NCBI GenBank assembly: GCA_031841125.1
Contig: CM063113.1
Span: 29,471,312-29,535,311, forward strand
Source: Acanthococcus lagerstroemiae
Lineage: Eukaryota; Arthropoda; Insecta; Hemiptera; Eriococcidae
DNA length: 64,000 nt
Direction: 5' to 3'
Shown: in pieces, positions 56,966-64,000 of the stretch
Layout: each line of letters begins with the position of its first letter
Numbering within the stretch: position 1 is the stretch's first letter
Made by a program: the position numbers and the translations under genes
Notes under the pieces: model-generated
The model's input: the letters and a program-made list of their open reading frames with translations, nothing else
Told to the model about the DNA's origin: nothing
Database searches by the model: none

Positions 56966-59900
56966 GTAGGGACAAGTTGCGGTGATGGTTAAAGATAAAT
57001 GTCAGGTAACCATCGAGCAAGTTATTACACTAGTACCGCTGGTCAAAACATACATAACAAAAGTTCTTTCTTCCATTTTGTTGGCTCTTTATCGAGATTA
57101 GCTGTTAACTGAGTTGAAAGCAGGGCAGTAGCAAAGCAAATTTATCAAGGGGACGAGAATCAAACATTTTCCAACTGTTAAGATGCGTGAATTTGTCAAC
57201 TCTGAGCACCTGAAATGGCCAATCTGTCAAGTTCGCAAGATGATTAGGGCAAAGGCTATGGCCCTGGTTGTACATAGTTTTATCGTTCATTGTCGGCTGT
57301 TAACTTACTGTTGACGAAGGGAAGACCTCTTGCATAGGCCTAAACTCTTTCCCAGCAGTCAACCCCTCTCCACCAACAAAGTCGCTTGAAACTATGTCTT
57401 TAACACCGCTCAACCTTCAGCTATCCCAGTTCACTTCTCAGATCAGTACACGACGAGATAAGTTTTCGAAATTCACGCCAGTTCGACTAAATTCAGGATG
57501 TTGAAAGTTCTGTCATTTCAACTTTCAATGACCTTGTAAAGCGACGCCCCGAGTAAATATACTGACTTTACCCGGGCACATACACTTGCGCTCCAAATTG
57601 CATTTCAATACAGCCCGTGTAGATATTTTCGCTGCACATTAATCATCTTTCTTTCCCGGTTCTCAAGCACGACACGTTTGTTGAAATATATCCACTCGTT
57701 GATTACCTACTATACCGCTACGTCATAATTTATTTACAATTTTTCCGATCGACCATTTCTTATTAGCCCGCTTTTAGGAAATGCGTGTACTAGTTATTTT
57801 GCTCGGTACCTACAGCGAACTGAAATAGAAATAGCTGTATGTAGAGAAAACAAAAAAACAAGAAACGAATTCGCCGAGAATTTCGCGCTCGGATATGACG
57901 AATACATAGCGCAGCGGCGGCTAAAATGCGGCCACGAAATTTGCAACGGTACCGGTTAAATAATAATTCTTGTACGCGCTGCGGGGCATAAGTAAAATTA
58001 GCATATCAATCATAACAAAACGCTGTCTAGCCCTTAATAGAATGAAAATAGTCGAGTCTTCGTTTTCGCATACACATTTTGTGCTAGAGATGAGAAATGT
58101 GGAAGAAAAAACGGGTCCTATCTCGCATATACACAATCATTCGAAACGGGATTTAGCGCAACGCTGTTGCTTCTAAATTGTACGACGATAAGCTCCTGTC
58201 TTTCGGGACCTTTCACTTTTGACAAGAATTGCGGGCCTAAGAACGTGTTGAAAAATTGCATCACCGGAGTAACTTGATTCATCGACACCGTACACGCGAA
58301 ATCTCGAATCTCAGCCTGGCCATAAAATTAAACGAAACTGACCGATAACGTTCGAAAATCTTGAAAGCTCTGCCCGCGGCTCATCCAGATAGTGACGGGT
58401 CGAATCTGGATGGAGATTTAGAAGAGCACCGGGTTAACGATGTCCTCTTTTGAATTCCTTATTATGCTGCTATGACCTTCATCTAGTGGCACGGCGAGCT
58501 CACTCTTCAGACTGGTGGCTCCGTTTTCAAAGAGGAGGGGGCAAGCCTGGATAGACCGGAAGGACAGTCGGAAAATTATCTTTCACATAATAATTCATGT
58601 CACACCAGTGGGGAATTTATTGAAATAATAAAAAAGAAAAGCTTTTTTTTCTAATAGAGCGATGAAAAAGCCATCTGATAATCTGCGCACTCTCTGCACT
58701 AAAAATCTGGCCATTGCTTGCCCCAACGAAATGAAAAACATTTTATTGTACACAGGACCGGTAAATACGACGTAACAGCACTGTTTTCACAAAGGTAAAT
58801 GACGTTTTAGAACCTCGTTCTTGTAAACACTGATGCAGCGCTGTAAAGACGCTCTGATTGGCTAGCGATAACAACACTACCACTCTAGAGGTGTAAGTGA
58901 GCTGGTAGAGGTGGAAAGTCAGCTGTAGTTGGAGATTACCGATCCTGTATACAATAAAATAGCGTGCTGTGCAGAGTTGGTAGGTAAGCAATTAATGCCA
59001 TCAAGTTTTATTCATCCGTCTATCTTTCTATGCATCTGACCATCTATCCTGTCTCTCTGTGTACATATGTCACTCCGTTCTGTCTGCTGTGTCCCTTCAC
59101 TACTTCTGTCTATTCTGTCTGAATAGCTTTTTTTAGCGCCAGATTTCCCATAGAACAAACTGGGTAGTTACCCTAGGCTTCAGTCTCTGGTAAGCGCCAT
59201 TTTAATACGCATTTTTGTTTCCAACCCCACTGGATTACGTTTGGCCAATGCTAGAATATTGCACACCTATTTCCAGCCAATTTAAATTGCGATACTTCAT
59301 TGATGATTCGTAAATTGAAGAAAGAGAATTGGTATAACTTGAAATAGGAGAGTCCCACCAAAGCTTGAAGCGGCAGACACAAGCGTCACATCCCCTTTTA
59401 CTCACTACGCCAGAAGGTGTAAGTTCGGCGTTGGTTCCTGTCAATTTGTTTTATCTCTATACAGGTCGCTGTCTATCAATCTGTCCATCCGCGTATTGTC
59501 TGGCATCAGTCACGTGATATCCTCCGTCGCTCCACTACTCGGCTAGCTGTAGAAACCTCGGTCACCTCGGCCGAAATCCAGGGTCCTCGATCTAAGATCC
59601 ATCTACTGGCGGAAAATTGAGTGCACTTCTTCTTCATCTGTAACTTTGTTCACGAATTCCAGCCCTCTTCGGGGCACTGATGTATATACAGTAAAGGCTC
59701 CTGATTCACAGATTAAAGTCTGTACAACCGACACACGCTTAGGTATGAAGCGGGAAAAGCAACATCTGGGGCCGATTACTTCTCAGCATCAAAGAACGTC
59801 GATACAGTAATCCTTGGAATGAAATAGATGTTAATCCCTCCTGCGAGCTCATTATTTCGACTGAAATCTTCTCCATCCATCTTCATCGCCTGTTCACGGA

Positions 59901-62513
59901 TCTGACGACTTCTCGACAAGGTGTGGGTGCCTTCGTGGGTATATGTACGTCTACGTCTCCAGCATTTCGTGCATCACTTTCTACTTCGACCTTGCCTCTA
60001 CACGTACCGGAATACCGCAAGTACGAGCTCGATGGAGCACGTCTGTGACGTCTGGTTCTCGTTTTCCTGCTGCTCAATTTCGATACATCACGCGGAGCTC
60101 GTTCCCGCCGCCGAATTCGACCAACAAAAAAGAAGAAGAGGAGAAAATGTTTTTCAAAAAAATGTCTATATCGGCTAAACGCTCTCACGTGTGCTCGGAA
60201 TGGTTCCAAGGGCGACATTCGAAGAGCGTCGAAAAGACGACGAAATAATATTTACACCGACTTACGATCGATATCGTGTATATCTTAATTACCGTTCTTC
60301 AATTCCACGAAATTAAAAACTCGACTGACTGACTGCGTATCAGATGGGTATATACTATACCTACTCATATATAACTGACAGAAAATATCCATTACTGAAA
60401 AAATTTTCCGTTCTGCTTTTCTAATATGGCCCTTCTTAATTAAAAATAAATAGCGCGGAGTCGCGATCGCGTGCTGCCGGACATTGGCATGTCCTGTGTC
60501 TCCTGCAAATCGCCAGCAACCTTGGCAGTGCCTTTTCTATGTTCGAAGAGGCAACAAGCCATTACAAATTTTTTTTTTTTTTGACAAATTGATATCGGAC
60601 ACGATCTTCGACCACGTCGGCACATCGATCTGTTTATCGGGCGTTTCAATTTTCTTCGTCGAATTCGAGTACGACTCTATTTGTTTTCTGATGTCGAATC
60701 GAGTGCACATATGTGTTTACATTCGTGGGTATCCATCACACGATTCAGATAATAGGTCGACACCTAATAATGTTTTTCGACCGACAGTTGTTTTTCTGCT
60801 CTATCAAAAGCTATGTACTCGTGTAATATTTGCAATTTTAAGCAGAGAATCAATCTGCTGTTACTCGAAATCCAGTAGAGCCCGCCCAGTCAAAATCTGG
60901 CGGGCCGTTCACTCCGGAAATTCTGGTCCAGAGAATCGATCAGAATAGACGCCAGATTCTTTGTCGATAACTGATTGTATGCACGAGGAATGAAGCGCCG
61001 CACAGTGGCCAGTTCACCTTGAAAACGTGAGCCTACCTGTCAATCCTTTTGTCTGGCTGGTTGACAGGCTGTTTATCTACCTGTCGGGTCCTGGGGTTAT
61101 TTTCTCGAGCAAAAAAATCGGTGGAGAGAGGCTTAATACGAGTTGGCGGAATTTCTTCTGTCTGGCACAGAGGCAACGACATCTCGATTACGAGAGTACT
61201 CAAGTGCTTTATTTTAGGTCCCGTTTTGCGGAACTGGTATTACACTTGAAACACCCGTAGTATGATCAACAACTTTAGAAGAATTGCCACAATAATCCTG
61301 TTTTAGGATCCAAAGCACTTCCCACTCAGTAGGCTGTAACGCCAATGATACTGGATACAGGGGCCATTCTCCAAAAACTGAGAATATTAAGGTGGCACTT
61401 CTTTTTTTTTTTTTACTTTTTTTTTCTTAGTACTTAGTTTATACATAGTAGAGAATATTCAACAAATTTACAGAGCAAGAGTACAAAAATTTAGGGAGGG
61501 GGACGACTTTTGTCCACAACGATACACATCTTGTCCATGACGAAAGCATAGATAACCACGACTACGGACAAAATAGCTTCAAAAATTTCTTCTTCCATAA
61601 AATTTTAGAAAATTATTCTGTCACATGCGCCAGTGATAACGAGCTGCATTATTTATACTCATTACCTACTCATTACTAATAAATTATGTGGGTTACTAAA
61701 ACTCCAATACTTATACAAATACTCCAAGGAGGGGGCAGAAGCGCCAGGGTCACATGACAGGAGACAGAAGAGACTCCCTAAACATTTAATTTTCATTAGT
61801 GGGTAAATATCTCAAAAGAGTAGATATTTTATTCTATATCATTTCTCACTGGTTGATTTTAAGAATTTTCATCAGTTGACAATAATTTTTTTTCTTATAT
61901 ATTTTAATAACGCTTGGTTGCTTGCCGTTTTCAAAAGTACAAAACCGCATCATTATTTGGCCAAACTCACAAGTTTGAACTGCTTTTGCCCTCTTTGATT
62001 TCAAAATGTCCATTGATGTGGTTAACAAAATCAGATCCACAGAGAGAAGCATTTTCTCCTTTTCATTTTCAAAATTTTCTAATTAGCAAAATTAACATTT
62101 TAGTTATAACAAGCTAGATCGCTTTGCGGCCTAGTAATAGGGTCGGCCTTTCAGCTGAAGTCTAGGCAATTATTCCTACTAACCAACTTCGAACAAAAAG
62201 TACAATCGCACCTCGATGTTGTTAAGCGTACGGGAACCAACCAGCAAAATCTATTTTTTATGGCGTTTACTGATAAGCTTTGATCAACGTGATTATACAC
62301 TTTTGAATCGGGGGCCCAATTCTGAAAAATTCTACTTTTTACGCTCTTTCCAACGATACTAATATTTTTTCCATTGTATAAGGCTGGCCTGCGCCGACCC
62401 TAAAAATGAGCCTTTTCCCCTTTGTACCTAGAAAAAGGCACGGTACTTGCATCATGTTCAGAGATTAAAACTGTAGCACTATTGCCATTTGTTGTATTGA
62501 AAAATGTATAAGT
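56966..62513. other. Long stretch with no gene seen; simple repeats
   Basis: No supported exon or RNA gene. Degenerate CTGTC/CTATC simple repeats occur at about 59015-59130, 59460-59500 and 61030-61095. The part 59870-60250 has more CG dinucleotides and overlapping short frames on both strands, none with a motif. A T-rich run lies at 61400-61430. Confidence 0.5.
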
Positions 62514-63003
62514 CAGCGGTTTTCAACCTTTTTTTCAAGTAACCGCCTCTCAGAAAAGCTGAATATTTTTGAAAGGCCCCTTATCATGGGAAGAATGACG
62601 ATCAGAAGAATTTTTTCTTAAAAGCTCTAAAATCAATGAAAATAAAAATACATTTGGAAGAATGATGAAGAGAAATAATAGAATTTTATTGTACCAAATC
62701 AAAAGAACTAGATCCGCTGACGAGGTAGGAGAAGGGGAAGGCAATCAAAAACTTTTTCACGATGCTCCACATTCCAGGGTAGAGGTGAGTGATGATGGCT
62801 TGAAATCAGAATTCCATGAGCCTATTACCATCGTGGAAGCTGGCTTTCAGCGTCTCATTTTTCAACCGCTGCTGTCCTGTCTCAATACTCACAAAAGGAT
62901 TCATGACCAATTGAGGAATTTCCGAAGATAAAATATCCTCAACACGTTCAGAAAAAAGTCCTTGTGCAAATCGGTCCGACAGACAGCTTACTATCCGCTT
63001 CAT
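62514..63003 (-). pseudogene. hAT transposase relic (ZBED5-like C-terminus) with 3' end
   Basis: The minus-strand frame reads IVSCLSDRFAQGLF, then EIPQLVMNPFVSIETGQQRL, LKASFHDGNRLMEF and an in-frame TGA where Trp is usual. It continues in the same frame as FQAIITHLYPGMWSIVKKFL then IAFPFSYLVSG to about 62700. The F(W)......YP.....KKFLIAFP.SYL pattern is the dimerisation-domain region of hAT transposases of the ZBED5 type. About 190 bp further, CAGCGGTTTTCAACCTTTTT at 62514 is a typical hAT terminal word. It is therefore the 3' end of a dead element. The 5' end was not found. Confidence 0.75.
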
Positions 63004-63024
63004 CGCCGATGAAGTAGCTGGCTA

Positions 63025-63300
63025 ATTGTTTGTCTCTGCATGTATTCTTGCCTTCCTGCCCATCTGTCGATCCGACTGTCCAACCGCGAAGTGATCACCC
63101 AGGTGGTAGACTGCCTGACTGTCCCTGTCTGTATCCCGAGTCAGTCAACTGGACTGTCAGTCAGTATACCTATCTTTTAGTCTGTCTGCTCGGCTGCCCG
63201 TTATCCGCTTATCTGTCCATCTAGCTGGTGAAGCAGCTAACCGACTGTCTGTGTCTGTATACACCTGGCCTTTCTACACATAAATCTGTCGAACTAGCTC
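63025..63300. repeat. Degenerate CTGTC/CTGCC simple repeat
   Basis: The plus strand is dominated by GTCTGTCTG, CTGCC, CTATCT and GTCAGTCAG words, like the smaller patches at 59.0, 59.5 and 61.0 kb. Heavily mutated. Frames here are compositional artefacts. Confidence 0.65.
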
Positions 63301-64000
63301 ACTAAAATAAGAACAGCAAGACAGCAGACTGTCTGTTTTTCTGTTGCCAGTCTGCCTTGTAGGTAAACCAGCGCATTGTCTCTCAATTTGAGCTCCGTCC
63401 TTGTGAGGAAACCTAATTTCAGTAACAGAGGCGAGAGAAACAGAGAATGAGCTCTTGGACAGAACAGGGCCAAGCTCATTTTGAAATGAGTTTACTGGTT
63501 GAATCTTTGACACACGCTGGAGTTTTAACTCAACTAATTGACAACTCATTTAGAAGAGGAGTTGATTCAACGAGATGCGTTACAAACACATTAAATCTGA
63601 TGAAGTGCCAACTCCCAAGGGAGGTACCAAAGAAGGAGAAATTTCTGCAGGGTCCTCGAGTAACAAACACCAGGAAAATCTGAAGAAGCTCACCATTAAC
63701 CCGATGAAAATCACTGTTCTTTAGTCAATACTGAAAACCGCGATAATGATAGCGCGGTTCGTACTTTCATATATTATTTAAATTAATCACAATGTAAACA
63801 CAGATTCAGTTGTTGTATTTGATATTCAAGTGGCTCTCTAAATAATAATGAATATACGTATCGACTGATGAATAAATTTTCAATCTGACATCCATTTTTA
63901 TTAACCATATGTAATCGCACATCAAAGTATCTTGCATTAAAAGTACTTATGCTTGTTTGTTACTAACGTAAATGACATTTCCTTTATACACCATGAAACT
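63301..64000. other. No gene seen
   Basis: A plus frame at 63447-63683 and a minus frame at 63274-63549 overlap each other. Neither has a motif or splice structure. The last 300 bases are AT-rich and unassigned. Confidence 0.5.

Noticed and set aside
59883..60248. Overlapping frames on both strands near 60 kb
   Set aside because: They are mutually antisense, compositionally biased, and lack motifs or splice borders.

Overview
The window is eukaryotic and probably arthropod. Genes are sparse, coding signal is split by introns with GT/AG borders, the background is AT-rich, and most of the DNA is dispersed repeats of kinds usual in insects and related groups: RTE-, R1- and Jockey-like LINE remnants, hAT-like DNA elements, small inverted-repeat elements and a tRNA-headed SINE. 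I cannot name the species. No prokaryotic, organellar or viral gene set is visible.

Only one coding segment is clear. This is the last coding exon (minus strand, 47911-49252) of a class A G-protein-coupled receptor, covering TM2 to the C-terminal tail. The exon is much richer in G+C than its surroundings, begins at a clean splice acceptor, and is followed by an AATAAA signal. A second possible minus-strand gene is suggested by two phase-compatible candidate exons at 55939-56282 and 53404-53675. They would encode a cysteine-containing segment and a single-pass membrane tail of a protein I do not recognise.

Layout. 1-7.5 kb: an old repeat present twice, with a TIR element and a 2-kb segment inserted in the first copy, plus three G-run elements. 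8.1-9.8 kb: a 1.67-kb palindromic element, itself carrying an hAT-like insertion. 10.4-14.1 kb: Jockey- and R1-like LINE fragments and a second copy of the TIR element. 14.4-15.7 kb: two tandem arrays. 17.8-18.6 kb: an hAT-like element made of ATCGATT words. 19.2-21.4 kb: an RTE-clade LINE joined to a LINE fragment with an RNase H domain. 22.0-24.4 kb: a DNA element with long terminal inverted repeats, a broken ORF and an internal inverted duplication. 26.7-29.2, 34.6-35.8 and 45.7-45.9 kb: fields of a degenerate GACTC/TTCAGA motif. 31.6-33.3 kb: a second large palindrome with a perfect 8-bp target duplication. 42.9-44.5 kb: a satellite with higher-order organisation. 47.8-49.3 kb: the receptor exon. 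52-57 kb: a TTAA-flanked element, the two candidate exons, a G-run element carrying its own tandem array, and a SINE. 57-64 kb: intergenic or intronic DNA with CTGTC-type simple repeats and an hAT transposase relic.

The elements show a clear order of insertion: repeat, then TIR element inside it; palindrome, then hAT inside its arm. This gives several internal checks on the annotation, including an empty site and an arm-length comparison that balances to the base. All protein family calls come from motif recognition by eye; no searches were run.
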